DNA from: Tachypleus tridentatus
Taxonomy: Eukaryota; Arthropoda; Merostomata; Xiphosura; Limulidae
Direction: 5' to 3'
Assembly (NCBI RefSeq): GCF_004210375.1
Contig: NC_134833.1
Location: 144,576,127-144,640,126 of the forward strand
Length of the DNA: 64,000 nt
Positions 11,914 to 24,217 of this stretch are shown piece after piece. Positions within the stretch are counted from its first letter, which is position 1. Every line of letters begins with the position of its first letter. The position numbers and the translations under genes are program-made. Under the pieces are notes generated by a model that saw only the letters and a list, made by a program, of their open reading frames with translations, made no database searches and was not told the origin of the DNA.

Positions 11914-12620
11914 ATAAAATCATAGAGAATATCATACTAAATCTTCAATGTAAATAAAACCATAGATAATATCGTACTACATCTTCAATGTAAATAAAAC
12001 CATAGAGAATATCATACATCTTCAATGTAAAGAAAACCCTGAAGAATATCGTACTACATCTTCAAATGTAAATAGAACCATGATGAATATCATACTACAT
12101 CTTCAATGTAAATAAAACCATGAAGAATATCGTACTACATCTTCAATGTAAATAAAACCATGAAGAATATCATACTACATCTTTGATGTAAATATAACCA
12201 TAGAAAATATCATACTACATCTTCAAATGTAAATAGAACCATGATGAATATCATACTACATTTTCAATGTAAATAAAACCATGAAGAATATCGTACTACA
12301 TCTTCAATGTAAATAAAACCATGAAGAATATCATACTACATCTCAATGTAAATAAAACCACAGAGAGTATCATACGACATCTTCAATGTAAAGAAAACCC
12401 TGAAGAATATCGTACTACATCTTCAAATGTAAATAGAACCATGATGAATATCATACTACATCTTGATTGTAAATAAAACCATGAAGAATATCGTACTACA
12501 TCTTCAATGTAAATAAAACCATGAAGAATATCATACTACATCTTTGATGTAAATATAACCATAGAGAATATCATACTACATCTTCAATGTAAATAAAATC
12601 ATAGAGAATATCATAGAGAT
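11914..12620. repeat. 40-bp minisatellite, about 17.6 copies, with higher-order pattern
   Basis: The unit reads like 'accatgaagaatatcgtact' followed by 'acatcttcaatgtaaataaa'. I counted 17 full units and a partial one. Variants (gtac/atac, 'tttgatg', 'agaacc', 'ataacc', 'ccctg') recur in the same order: units 3-8 resemble units 12-17, an offset of nine units (about 360 bases). No spacers, so this is not a CRISPR array. Confidence 0.92.
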
Positions 12621-12624
12621 TGAG

Positions 12625-12715
12625 AGTGATGCTAAGGTACTTCCACCATGCTGAGAATGATGGATGCTGAGATTTAACCAGCTATCCACACAACATCCAG
12701 ATACAAATATCCACC
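12625..12715 (-). repeat. Block K, reversed copy
   Basis: The reverse complement matches 48449-48740 in part ('ctgagatttaaccagct' and 'atggtgg' anchors, and the end adjoining J). It joins block J at 'ccaccta' (12715). Confidence 0.7.
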
Positions 12716-14438
12716 TACGTATATGAAACTTCTGTCGGCCCTACTTTTTGAACCATTGATTTAATCAGCCTAATATATATATATATTTATTGGTGTTGTG
12801 AAAAGCATCAACCACGTAATTAAAGAGGCTTAACGTGTACAAAGTTTACTTAAAAAGACTTGATAAATGTTATATTTATATGTATATAACATATCATGGT
12901 TGATAGGTATAATGAAGTGATCATATTAGAAAATAATAAATAAATCTTAAATTTCGTATCAATAAAGTTATTGTGAAAAACTTTTGAAAATAACAAACGA
13001 AATAAATTTTGTTTGTTGTTAATTATAACGCAATAGAATGGGCTATCTGTGCTCTGCTAACACCAGATATTGAAACCCAGTTCCTAACGGTATAACCTAA
13101 TCGATGTAGTACCATCTACTGGTCAAGGTTTATGCCTAAAAATATATACAATATTCTAGTAATCATCTAATGTCTAAAGTTTACATTAATTCGCTTCATA
13201 ATAAACGTTAAATACGAATAGTTTGAAAAGACAGTGAATTTTATTACAAATAAATAATCGCAACATCTCAGTGGTAAGGTTAAAGGCTTCAAACCTACAA
13301 ATCAGATTGTGACACCAGCTGTGAGCATAGCATAGCTATTATGTAAATTAGCGTTTAGCAACAAAAGGTCACATGTACGAAGTAATCTGTCCCCAGTGGC
13401 AGAGCAATATGCCTGTGGACTTATATCACTGAAAACCAGGTTTCTATACTCAAGATGGGCAGAACGCAGATACCATGTTATGTAGCCAACTAGTAACAAA
13501 CCAGGTTGTCTACGAGAGGTAAATATATAACATAGTACGTTAACGTGGAGGGAAATAATGTATTTGTTAGATTGGTGTGAAGGTCAAAGTTCACAATAGG
13601 CTGTCTGTACTCTGCCCATTAAGGATATCGAAATCTGGGTTCTAGCGTTCTAAGCACACAACAGACTTACCGTTGCAACAATAGAGGGAGATAGTATTTA
13701 TCCAAGTGAGTTGATGCATGAAAAATTAATATGTGATGACACGAAATACTTTGGAATACAAAAGGTTAATATGTGACCTTATGTCTTGATCTTGTAGTTT
13801 ATTACTGTAGATGTTACATTTATCCATCTATTACAAATGCTACTTCTGTAGTTAGTTTCTTTTGACCAATAATATGAATAGATACAGAAGTATAATTATA
13901 TCGTGAAGTTATAGTGATACTCCGACGTTGTAGTCGTTAACACTATGGTTGTCGAAGCTCTTTTGTATAACAATAAAGTAGTTAATTTGTAACGTGAGTC
14001 TCTGTTGGTTCAAGAGTATATGTGATAACTTATATCACTAGGAATGTAGTTACATATCTGTGTGTATTTTTTAAAATAAATTTATGATTTGATATAGGTA
14101 ACAATATATTTCGTCCGTTCCACTAGATGAAACTAAAAGATTCTCATACTTACAAAACATGAAATGGTCGTTTCGACATATTCTCAAGACGGCTGGTGTG
14201 AGTACTAAAACTTTCATTAAAATAAAGTACAGAACAATGTTTTGACCTTCTTATGTCATCTTCAGGTTAATATTTGGACATCAACGTTTGTATCTTTTAA
14301 TATTATTGTAACGTACGCATAGAAAAAAACCTTAAAAAGTAAAACAGCTGAGGTCAATATACGTTTTGTAATCTCAAAACCATCTTAAGACATTTATTAT
14401 AAATCAGGTTTCTTCCAGTAACATTTGTATCAATTATA
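12716..14438 (+). repeat. Block J, inverted relative to its flanks
   Basis: It matches 22986-24720 and 47181-48448 in the same orientation, but here it is preceded by K reversed and followed by H forward, so J is flipped relative to both neighbours. It contains three SINE-3-like elements (about 13006-13098 minus, 13393-13490 plus, 13579-13680 minus). The short open frame at 13302-13499 is part of the plus-oriented SINE-3. No gene. Confidence 0.75.
13393..13490 (+). mobile_element. SINE-3, forward copy in block J
   Basis: It begins 'cccagtggcagagcaatatg', with an A-box-like start, 'cctgtggacttatatcactg', a decayed B box, and 'gatgggcagaacgcagatac'. The same element is at 23408-23520 in the second J copy. 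Confidence 0.65.
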
Positions 14439-16065
14439 CAGTTACGTCAGAAAATGTACGTACCCCTGCCTCATGAGAAGATTTTTCCTCATAACTTAAA
14501 AAGTATCACTATTAGGATAATGAAAGTAGAGCATATTATAAATATTATTCTGACACACATCTACATAATGTTTTGTATGTAAATTGAACGACAAATAAAC
14601 TATTTATAAACAAATAACCAAACACAGAGGGGGCAGAAAGTGTTCGTGCGTCTACTTTAATGGTCAGTTATGTAGCCTTTCATGGCAAATTGCTTGGCGC
14701 AATCTCTCCTCACACCCCTCCATGATCGTATGACAGTACTCGACTGGTATTTTCTTCCATTCTTCTTTACAGAAGGCCTCCAAATCTTGCAATATTTTCG
14801 GATGACGCTGATGAACCCTGGTCTTGAACTCATGCCAAACGTTCTCAATTGGGTTGAGATAGGATGTCTGCAATGGCCACTCCAAAACGCTTATATAGTT
14901 CCTCTACAACCAGAATTGCACATATTTCGATGTGTGCTTTGGGTCATTATCGTGCTGCAAGATCCAACGATGCCCAAACCTCAAGTTCCGAGCATCATTT
15001 TTGAAATAAGTGCCTAATATATCAACGTACTCTTCTTTTTTCATGATTCCGTTGACGCGATGAAGGCTGCCTACAACAAAAAAACTGAAGAAACCCCATA
15101 GCATGATCGAGCCACCTCCGTGTTTTACTGTAGGGACGGTGTTCTTTGAAAGATTTCGTTCCCCCTTCTTACGAAAAATATAGCGAACATCATTGTGGCC
15201 GAAAAGCTCAATTTTAGTCTCGTCTGACCAAAGAATACTCTTTCAATAGGTAAAAGGTTTATCTACATGCTTTCTTGTATACCTCAAACGTGCTTCTAAA
15301 TGAACAGGCTTTAAATATGGAGTTCTACGATAACGGCTTGCTTTGAATATGGAAGATCGTAACATGTTCGTAACTGTAGAGGTGCTTAATTCAACCCCAG
15401 TTTCCCTTACCAGTTTCTGTGTGTCATTAGCTGTTAAAAGAGGGTTCTTACTAACTTCGCTGAGAACCTTCCTCTTGGTTCTCTCTGGAATTTTGGTGGG
15501 GCGTCCGGAACGATGGAGGTTAGGAGTTGATCCTGTAAGGTTAAACTTGGCAATTATGCTTTGAACAGTAGATTTCGGCATATTAAGTTGTGTAACAATA
15601 CCGGAAAGAGACACACGAGATTTGTGTTTTACAATAATTGGTTTTTTAAATCACTGGACAGTTGTTTCCTGTTCGCCATGATGACCAAGCATATAATGAC
15701 GGAGACGGCGCTAAATTGCCGAAAGTACATTTATTGGTGGCTAAATTCCAACAAATATGATCCAAATGTCTTGTTGTGAAATAGTATAATGTAGTTTATT
15801 CGCCAAACTAAACAAAATTTTTACGTGAATATCAGTTTTCTCACACGATGTGAACTGTACGAACACTTTCTGCTCCTCTTATTTTTGGTTATTTGTTTAT
15901 AAACAGTTTTTTGTCGTTTAATTTAGATAAACATTTATTCAGATGTATGTTACTATAATATTTACTATACACCATACTTGTATTAGCCTAATCGTGATAC
16001 TTTTTACGTTATGAGCAAAAAATCACTCGGGACGCAGGGTACGAACACTTTCTGTCGTAACGGTA
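14437..16065 (-). mobile_element. Tc1/mariner-family transposon with long inverted repeats
   Basis: It is bounded by TA at 14437-14438 and 16064-16065. The terminal inverted repeats are about 210 bases (14439-14652 and 15857-16063); both start 'c..gttacg' and contain 'cataac..aaaaagtatcac'. Each repeat has a copy of the 'cagaaagtgttcgtac'-type motif at its outer and inner end, the IR/DR layout known from Tc1-like elements such as Sleeping Beauty. The interior encodes a damaged transposase on the minus strand. The element sits exactly at the J/H junction. Confidence 0.92.
14664..15679 (-). pseudogene. Tc1-type transposase (DD34E), three lesions
   Basis: ATG at 15679 ('MANRKQLSSDLKNQ'). A frameshift follows near 15640 before 'KHKSRVSLSGIVTQLNMPKS', the first helix-turn-helix of the paired-like DNA-binding region; 'HRSGRPTK' is the usual GRPR-like linker. 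The catalytic core shows 'SDETKIELFGHND' (first Asp), 'LQHDNDPKHTS' (second Asp) and 'YLNPIENVWHEFK' (Glu). Two in-frame stops interrupt the core: TGA at 15243-15245, where the family has Trp before 'KSILWSDET', and TAG at 14904-14906. The terminal stop is at 14664. Length is near the usual 340 residues. The enzyme would cut and paste its own element at TA sites; this copy is inactive as written. Confidence 0.88.
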
Positions 16066-17400
16066 GGTGACACTACATGTAGAACTAACAAAGAAATATT
16101 TTCAATATTTATTTATTTCAATAAATGTGGCTACATAACAATGTTTATGCTAGAGATTTTTCAAAATCCCAAATTATGATGAATGCAAGATGGTCCAGAG
16201 TGACTATTATTTAAATTCTCTATTCAGTTGTTACATGTTGCATATATTTATTTGTCAACACTCTTCTAACCTACTCTAGATGTTCAACTAAACCAGAGGT
16301 ACTTGAACTAATGATAACTGAAGGACTGATGTAATAGAAGTATTGACGTTTATGCAGTATTAAAGTGTTCACTATACCTATAAATATCACCCCAGCATCC
16401 TTCCAATAATTCTCTTTTGTATAACAGTTTTCAGTTACTTTAGTATATTTAACCTTAGTTTAGTCTTTACCAAAACTTGCAACTGACGTCACAGAAATAA
16501 AGAAAACCTTTATATCTGATTAAAGATTGTAACCTTTCAAATTTCGCCCAATTTTCTTGATCTAATCAATTGTGTAAAATAATTTGCGCTTGTTCTGCTT
16601 TTGCAATGTTTGGAGATTTTCAATAATTTGAAAACGTAATTAACGTCTATTTTAAATTTATAGTTCGGGGTATCCAGAAATGATTTACTGCTATTAAGAA
16701 ATTTATTAACATACTTTTTTTGCTTCATATAAAACTAAACTAACATTTAAGGGTTCTCTTATGATCTCTACACCTTATAATATTTATATGATTAAATGTT
16801 ATTGTTCCACAAAGAACTGCACTGTAACAAAAATGATACACAATAAAAGTTATTTGACTTTTAATCATATCAGACGACCATCGTAATTGTGTTTCAAATA
16901 TAAATTTATTATATTGAATCAGTTTAGACTTTATATAATAACGAAAAATTAGCTGTTGTAGTGTGGAATATATAAATATGTTTTTCAGGAGATTTTTCAC
17001 AAATCACACTAATATACTCTTACAAATAATTTTTCGAAATAAATAGATATTAATAATATCTGAAAAGTTAAAATGGTGTTTACTTGAAATCAAACCAGGG
17101 ACTTTTTGTGTGTTACGTGGATGTTATGATCCTAATTTATTTATGGTAGAACTTAGGTCAGAAACTTCAGTTTCTGATTTTCGTAACTAAGTGATTCAAG
17201 TTTAATTAGCACCTAAACAAAATATTTTTTTATGAATATCACTGCACCATATTATCATACAAAAAGTAATTATGTTAAGCCTTTTACTTGGTAATTAATT
17301 ATCCGGCTAAGTTGCAAAAGTACCATACAATAAAAGTATGAGTTGTACCTTTTGTGTTAGTTATTCAATATTGAAACTAACTGTAGTTTCTATATCCCAT
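16066..17400 (+). repeat. Block H, unit B
   Basis: It matches 1046-2260 in the same orientation with a gap around 16450-16700. Anchors are 'ggtgacactacatg', 'ctgatgtaatagaagtattg' and 'agttatttgacttttaatca'. The open frames at 16537-17000 lie within this repeat and are not conserved between copies. Confidence 0.75.
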
Positions 17401-18103
17401 AATAATAGTTCGTGAAATTTCTACTGGATGGTGAATGATAATGACTTAAACCTTTAAGAAAATTAGAACAAAACTGTTCTAAAGTAAATGGTATAATTAC
17501 AGGCAAACGTTAGTCAGTAAGAAACCAAAACATTATCAAATGTAAAGGAAATCACTTAGATTACAATATCTAACATATAAAAATATTGAATTTATATAGG
17601 ATCTGTATCTGTTTCTGCGATGTTAGCCGTTTTTGTAAAAAGGTATATATGGTTTCACAGTCAAGGACACAGATGGCAACACGCACGCAGGATTGGTAAT
17701 AGTTTCAAGTACATGGAAATACTCTCGCATATCCCAGTTGAGAGAAACATTTTTGTTATCCGTGAGATAAAATTCAGATTTCGCAGTCATATGGTATAAA
17801 TGTTTATTATTATGTTTCCGAACTACGCAAAGAAGAGGATATAGTTTCAGGTAAAGATTCTAAAACAACAAACTAAACACGTAGTCATGTATAACACAAT
17901 CATCGGAGAACCAGAAGTCGAACTCAAGGTGCTACACATCGTCACCTGTGATACGTTTAACATCTATCGATAGTAAGACACTAAAATCAAGACATCAATA
18001 TTATGTAACTCTGTTTCTCGTGAACAACATTACGAACGTTGGTAATCAAAAACTTTGAATCAGTCAAACAATGAAGAAATAGATAACGTCAAAATGTTCG
18101 AAA
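17401..18103. repeat. Spacer and block G 3' flank, unit B
   Basis: From about 17820 it matches the 3' flank of copy A ('gtgaacaacattacgaac'). Block R and the CR1 relic found at this place in units A and C are missing, so unit B carries a deletion. The bases 17401-17820 show nothing I recognise. Confidence 0.6.
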
Positions 18104-18768
18104 CTAATACACTTTCCTTAATGTTGTTAAAAGAACACCAACAAAAATTAAAACAGCGCCAAAAATGCTACACCAGGTGGCGATAGTATTCAAGATGAAA
18201 ATATCGGCTGTAATTATATTTAGAGTTTGAGCAACAGACACTGGTCCAGCATTTTCCACTTGTAAGGCTGTTGTGGTGAGGAGTTGATTCAGTGTCATAC
18301 AGATGCCTGAAATCACAACAAAAATACTGCTTTTACCACAAGATGATATTTGAATTTCTTCGAACAAGACAATAGAAAAGTTCTCACAACAAAGCTAAAG
18401 GTAGACATAATGGCAGCCACAACAGGGGGTGGTGTTTTTTGAAGTTTACGGGCCATTGTATAGCAACAAGCTTTCAATAGACACGCAGAAAATCCAAAAA
18501 TACTTCCTTTCCGTCGATTATATACGTCATGAATATCTTGAAACGTTCCTACGATAAACGTTGGTTTGATAGTTCAAATAATGCCCGTCATCGTCAGCAT
18601 TAAGATGAATAAATTGTAAGCCCCACACGGTTCTCTCAAAACCAATTAAGCAAGCAAACTAATGAACACTGGATAAAAGGAATAGATTGTGGAAGCATCC
18701 GCAATAATTCCAATTCCAGGAATTCTCTTGAACTTTATAAAACTGAATGTCTTGTCCGAAGTTTTCAT
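18104..18768 (-). pseudogene. SLC35G1-like EamA transporter, copy B (large internal deletion)
   Basis: The frame starts at ATG 18768 and matches the other copies to about 'FKRIPGIGII'. It then jumps directly into 'ADASTIYS', losing roughly the first third of the protein (several membrane segments). Further in-frame stops follow ('SLLA-stop-LVLREP' and a stop in place of the codon after 'TGII'), and a frameshift lies near 18370. The last 87 codons (18367-18104) are open and correspond to the second EamA repeat, ending 'VLLTTLRKVY'. A short loss also removes the 'FLF' segment before 'DIFILNT'. This is the most decayed of the four copies and is not expected to make a working transporter. Confidence 0.82.
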
Positions 18769-20050
18769 GTTCACAGATAGATGTTGAAAAAGAAATTGCG
18801 AATAAAAGTTGATGTAACATTTTTTATCTTAATTATATCTTAAAATATATTGTTAATACTATAATGCATTAGATTTGTCAAATATTTTTGGAATAAATTA
18901 TTTTGTAATGAATAAAAAATTGAAAATGAGTTCTTTAGTGATTGACCCAAATTCCTTTCTATAAAAAAGTGTGATATGATCTTCAGTGTGTGATAATGAA
19001 GTTCAGTGTAATAATATAATCATATCATGTATTATATTTCTATATATATGTATTTTAAAAAAAATATTATTTTATTTGTATCAATAGCTTCTAACCAAGA
19101 TAAAGTTATCTATAAAGACAGAAGTAAAATTGTAACGTACAATTTAACAAAGATAATTTTTATAAGAGTCTTTTCAGACGAACGTAATGGCATAAGTTAA
19201 ACACAAGATATTTTAAAATTTATAAAAGGGAAAACGATTTATTCATCAACGATTTTGTTGGCAGTTATTACAAAACATATCTACAGAGGTTTTTCTACTT
19301 TAGGATATTTAACTTACTTCTAAACCCATATAACAAGTTAACAATGAAACATGATCTACATAATCATAAAGTGTGACATCATTAGTTTTAAGACCTACAG
19401 TAAGATTATTTTAAATGGTATTGTAGCTGATGTTGTAAAAACAAACTAAGTTTAAAGATAAATGGAGTGTGACATTACGTAAGTAGCTTGACCAATTTAG
19501 TCTTCTTTAAATTAAATTGTACTGGTAACCGAGATGATGAATAACTCTCTAAATGAATAAAGTCATCAAAATGATATTTCAGATATTTTAAAAGATGATT
19601 TATTTACATTGAAAAAATCATTAAAAAATCATAAAAAAGTAACTCCATTAAAATTAATAAATGTTTTAAAACTACAGTAGTTTCTTACACAGAGCATGGT
19701 GTACTAGGCTTAAGTTATTCCCATAACGAGAAACAAGAACAAAAACTGTCTACTCTGGTTTTAAGATCCCAATATCAACAAATTTAATATTATCAAAGTT
19801 CTGTTCCATCAAAATAAATCACCAAATAATGGTTATTTAATGCAGAAGCTTGTCAAATGAATTACAGGGAAAAGTAATAATTTTATGTGTTTTGAAATTA
19901 AATAACGGACAATGAAAGAAAAGAAACGACATTCGTAAGAGTACTTCCCAAAACATGTACAGATCTGTAAAATCTGTAGTCTGAAACCAACTAATAATGA
20001 GGTCTATAAACTAATGAATAATTTTCTCATTTAAAGAGAAACGTTTATAC
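18769..20050 (-). repeat. Block G, 5' flank of copy B
   Basis: It matches the upstream flanks of copies A and D; anchors are 'ctataaagacagaagtaaaa', 'gtaataattttatgtgtttt' and 'cggacaatgaaag'. It ends near 20050, before the interrupted palindrome seen in the other copies. Confidence 0.7.
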
Positions 20051-20098
20051 CTTCTGCTACTGTCAAACATAAACATCAAAGTAAGTAAGCAATGTTTT

Positions 20099-20184
20099 GT
20101 TGTTTTTGAAATTCGCACAAAGCTACTCGAGAGCTATCTGTGCTAGCCGTCCCTAATTTAGCAGTGTAAGACTAGAGGGAAGAA
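20099..20184 (-). mobile_element. SINE-1, 5'-truncated copy
   Basis: Only the tail half is present: 'ttcgcacaaagctactcgag', 'ccctaatttagcagtgtaag' and 'actagagggaag', then the homology stops. Head truncation of this kind is typical of target-primed reverse transcription. Confidence 0.8.
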
Positions 20185-20255
20185 CCGAATGTAAGCAAAT
20201 GGAATAACGTAAGTTTGGATTGATAATTCTACATTACAACTTGGATGGTTTTATC

Positions 20256-20536
20256 GGCCCGGCATGGTCAGGTGAGTTAGTGCGTGCGACTCGTAATCTG
20301 AGGTCGCGGGTTCGCATCCCGATCGCACCAAACACGCTCGCCCTTTCACTGTGGGGGCGTTATAAAGTGACGGTCAATCGCACTATTCGTTTGTAAAAGA
20401 GTAGCCTAAGAGTTGGCGGTGGGTAGTGATGACTAGCTGCCTTTCCTCTAGTCTTACACTGCTAAATTAGGAACGGCTAGCACAGATAGCCCTCGAGTAG
20501 CTTTGTGCGAAATTCAAAACAAACAAACAAAGAAAC
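20256..20536 (+). mobile_element. SINE-1, full-length copy
   Basis: It starts 'ggcccggcatggtcaggtga', has B box 'ggttcgcatcc', the full body, and ends in an 'aacaaacaaacaaagaaac' tail. Well preserved. Confidence 0.92.
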
Positions 20537-20559
20537 ATATTCCACTAAAGCTGGTTAGA

Positions 20560-22985
20560 CAAGTCCACCTTTTTATGATGACTATTAGAGAGAATTACTT
20601 GTAACCGACTTATTACCAAAACGTGTCGTCTGTGTCAGCTTTAATTGTATTTCTTAACAAAGCATTATTGTTTTATAAATAATAATAACAATGTTATCTG
20701 TAAGCGAAACCGGGAGTAGACTAGTTGTTACCGTGCTGGCCTGCGATCCCTGAGGTTCAACGTTCGAAATAGGTTACGATTGTTAAATCTTTACCTATTT
20801 TAGCTATGAAAGCATAGAAATGTTTTCTGGTTGCCCTCCCTCTACCCAGCAGTTCTAGCATAAAAATGGCTGTGTTTGAGCTTTAGCAGTTACACTCATA
20901 TATTTAATGACCACCAGTTCGCTGAACACGTAATGAATCATCATCAATTCTTAATGTCCTATGCGTCATAAAAAATGACTGAATTTGATAAATTTTTAAA
21001 GATTTTCAACATTTATTTACTAATATTATTTGGAAAAAATCGATAATACAAGTTGAATTTTATTTTATTTTGATTTGAATTATTGATAAATTAAAGCGTA
21101 TGTTCTTAAAATAAAATCGTTTCTAACATCATGAATCTATAGCCCAATCTAACGTTATGAACGGATTCTGATATTACACATCAAACACACTTATAATATA
21201 AGAATTAGAAATTTTTCCCAAAACTTCAACCATTTTCCTGCGTAATTGTACTACATACAAATAAACATTCGTGCTGCCCTCTGTAGTCTAAATCGTGAAA
21301 GTTGAAAATCTATTTGCATTAATAGAAAATTGTAAAGTTTGTTGGACCACATACAGGGTATTTATGAAAGTCTCCTTCTTTATATTTTGTATATTCTTAT
21401 CTAGGTAATTTGTTTTATATTTTGCAATGATTTTGGTCTCTTATTGACTTAGTTTTGCCAATATTTATGCTATTTACTGGACACCATATTTTTTCTGATT
21501 TTCCTAAAGTTTTTATTCAAATGAATATTGACAAAATCATTAGTTTTCACTGTCCAGTATGGATTTCACGGAATGTTATTGTTGGATATAAAAAAACACA
21601 GCTACTTTCAATATTAAACAAATAACACAAAAGATGAAGTCCATTTTTTTGTATATTTTTTGGAATCAGCCTGAAAATAAATTGCGAAGTAAAAGGGTCA
21701 ACAGATTTCCTTATTTATGTGTGCTTATTGGGTATTGATTAAGTATCACTTAATATTAACTCACGTAATAAAGCGAAGAGAAGTTAAAATTTATAATTTA
21801 AATTATTGATAGACTGGATCACAGCATTCACATAAATATTAGAGTCTGTGAACATTTAGGAGTATCTAACAGAACCAACCTACCACTACTTAAACACAGT
21901 CATTCATCCGTTCGTACACACCATGTTAGAGTGTGTGGTAGAGAATATTTTTTATTGTTATACATAAATTTCTCTCATTAAAATAAGTTATTGGTCGTTT
22001 GTTTGTTTGTTTTCTTTATTAAATGAAGTCTAAACTGATCTTGTAAACGAATTTACAGTGACGAAAGTCCTCTAATATACTTTAAAAAATTCAATTAACA
22101 TGCATGGTGTATCTGTTTTGTTACACAGCAATTTTTTGTGAAGTTATAACGCTTAAAAATAAAATATTAAAATGTGCACAGATCCAAATGGGGCCCCTCA
22201 TATCTTAGTTTAGTTTTATATAGTGTATAAAAAGGACACTATAGTGAAGAAAACACATAATTGATGAAAAGGAACAACTTTCTAATACATAAAAAATGTC
22301 GTTATTGTAATATTTGGGGAGCTCCTTTTCACTGGTATCTTGGCTCAGTGGTACATTTGCTTCATTCTAACGACGTAATGAATGAAGTTAGAGAAATCGC
22401 TTTGAACAACAACACTGTTTGAGTCACATAAAAGTAACTGTTTGGTTGTTTTTTTTGGAATTTCGCGCAAAGCTATACGAGGGCTATCTGCGCTAGCCAT
22501 CCCTAATTTAGCAGTGTAAGACTAGAGGGAAGTCAGTTAGTTACCTCCACCCTCCGCCAACTTTTGGTATACTCTTTTACCAATGAATAGTGGGATTGAC
22601 CGTCACATTATAACGCCCCTACGGCTGAAAGGGCGAGCATGTTAGGTGCGACGGGTATTAGAACCGCGGCCCTCAGATTAGGTGTCGAGTGCCTTAACCG
22701 TCTGGCCATGCCGGGCTAACAGAATTGACGAATACGCACAAGGAATACATGACAATTTAATATAAATTTTAAATAATAGCCAGTGTGGACTAATATACAG
22801 TCACCGCAATCTGAGATTTTGAAAAATATGCAACATAAAAATTGTTGTCTAGCCACATTTATTGAACTACACATAGATTTCGATGAAAAAAAAAAGTTTG
22901 TTTGTTAGGTTTCAGAAATAGTTCTACATGTAGTGCCACCTATATGATATTTCTTTCGGTCCTAGTTTGGGAACCAGGGGTGTAA
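20560..22985 (-). repeat. Block H, reversed copy (with SINE-1 insertion)
   Basis: It matches 45623-47180 in the same orientation over 'tttttatgatgactattaga', 'acaacaatgttat..gtaa' and 'caaacatatttaatgac'-type anchors, and unit A block H reversed. A SINE-1 interrupts it at 22447-22717. The 21840-21970 part is also homologous to 52060-52220. No gene. Confidence 0.7.
22447..22717 (-). mobile_element. SINE-1, full-length copy
   Basis: On the minus strand: head 'agcccggcatggccagacgg', B box near 'ggttctaatacc', complete body, and 'gtatagctttgcgcgaaatt' tail. Confidence 0.9.
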
Positions 22986-23407
22986 TCAGCCTAATATTTA
23001 TATATTGGTCTTCTAATAAGCATTAATTACTAATTACATTTGCTTAACACATATAAACATTACTTTAACAGGCGTAATAAACGTTATATGTATATGATTA
23101 TAACGTATTATTATTAACGAATATAAGCAAGTAGTCAGGATTAGAATATAATAAATAAAGTGTAAAATACGTTTCAATAAAAGTATTATAAAAATTTAAT
23201 AAACAACGAATGAAACAAACATTGATGAAAAGTAAACCACGGATGTTTGGTAAATCTCTATTGACCTTAAACAGATCAAGAGAATGTACGGTGTTTCTGT
23301 ATCATATATTGTTTTTTGTTCTTTCCTTTTTTATAATTATGGCCAGCATTTGGATTGTTTAAAAATTACACGTTATCAGTAGGAAAAAACCAGTAAGATA
23401 CTGGAAC

Positions 23408-23520
23408 CTGAAAAAGCCCCTTACACAGTGGAACAGCGATATGTCTGCGGACTTATATTGCTAGAAACTTGATTTTGATACCCATGATGGGGAGAGAACA
23501 TTATGTATGTTTATGCTTTG
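23408..23520 (+). mobile_element. SINE-3, forward copy
   Basis: It contains 'cagtggaacagcgatatgtc', 'tgcggacttatattgctaga' and 'gataccc', the tRNA-like head of SINE-3. It is shared with the first J copy, so it predates the duplication. Confidence 0.65.
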
Positions 23521-24109
23521 TTCGAAACAAGAAGAATCTGAAATGAAGTAGCGACGTCTATTGGTGAAGTTCTGTGTCTTAAAAATATATATTATTTCAG
23601 AGATCTACTAATATACATAATTTACATTATTTCACTTCACAACAAACACTAAATACAAATAGTTTAAAAATGGAAACGGAAAATATTTTGCTAAACATTA
23701 CATTGGTATCCTCTGCTTGTATATGTATAAGTATTTATAATGTTAACAAACGGGATAGTGAATTTTATTAAATAAAGGTTACGTACTGGATAAATGGAAA
23801 GGTTAAGGGCTTCAAATGTACAAATCAGTATGTGATGCCAGCTGTGAGCATAACACATACAGTTCATTATGTAAGTTAGCGCTGAACAAGAATAGATGAC
23901 AACTACGAAGTATCCTGCTTCAAGTAACACAACCGTACGTCTTCGGACTTATAACACTTGGAACCAGTTTTCGATTATTTCTTGTGGACAGAGCACAGAT
24001 AACATATTTTGTAGCATTGTGTCTAATTACACACAAACGAAGTAGCTCATGAAAAGTAAATATATGATATATTACGTTGATATGGGAAAGATTATTGTAT
24101 TTGTTTGAT

Positions 24110-24217
24110 TGTTGTGAAGCTCAGAGTTACAAAATGGGCTGTCTGTTCTATGCCCATTAAGGATATCGAAATCTGGGTTCTAGCGTTCTAAGCACACAAC
24201 AGACTTACCGTTGCAAC
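24110..24217 (-). mobile_element. SINE-3, copy in block J
   Basis: It contains 'aaaatgggctgtctgttcta' and 'gatatcgaaatctgggttct', the B-box side of the element. It is the orthologue of 13579-13680. Confidence 0.65.

Noticed and set aside
11914..12620. CRISPR-like regular repeat
   Set aside because: Units are directly adjacent 40-mers with no variable spacers, and the DNA is eukaryotic.
14682..15017. 111-codon open frame on the plus strand
   Set aside because: It is the antisense shadow of the Tc1 transposase core; the minus-strand reading has the DDE motifs.
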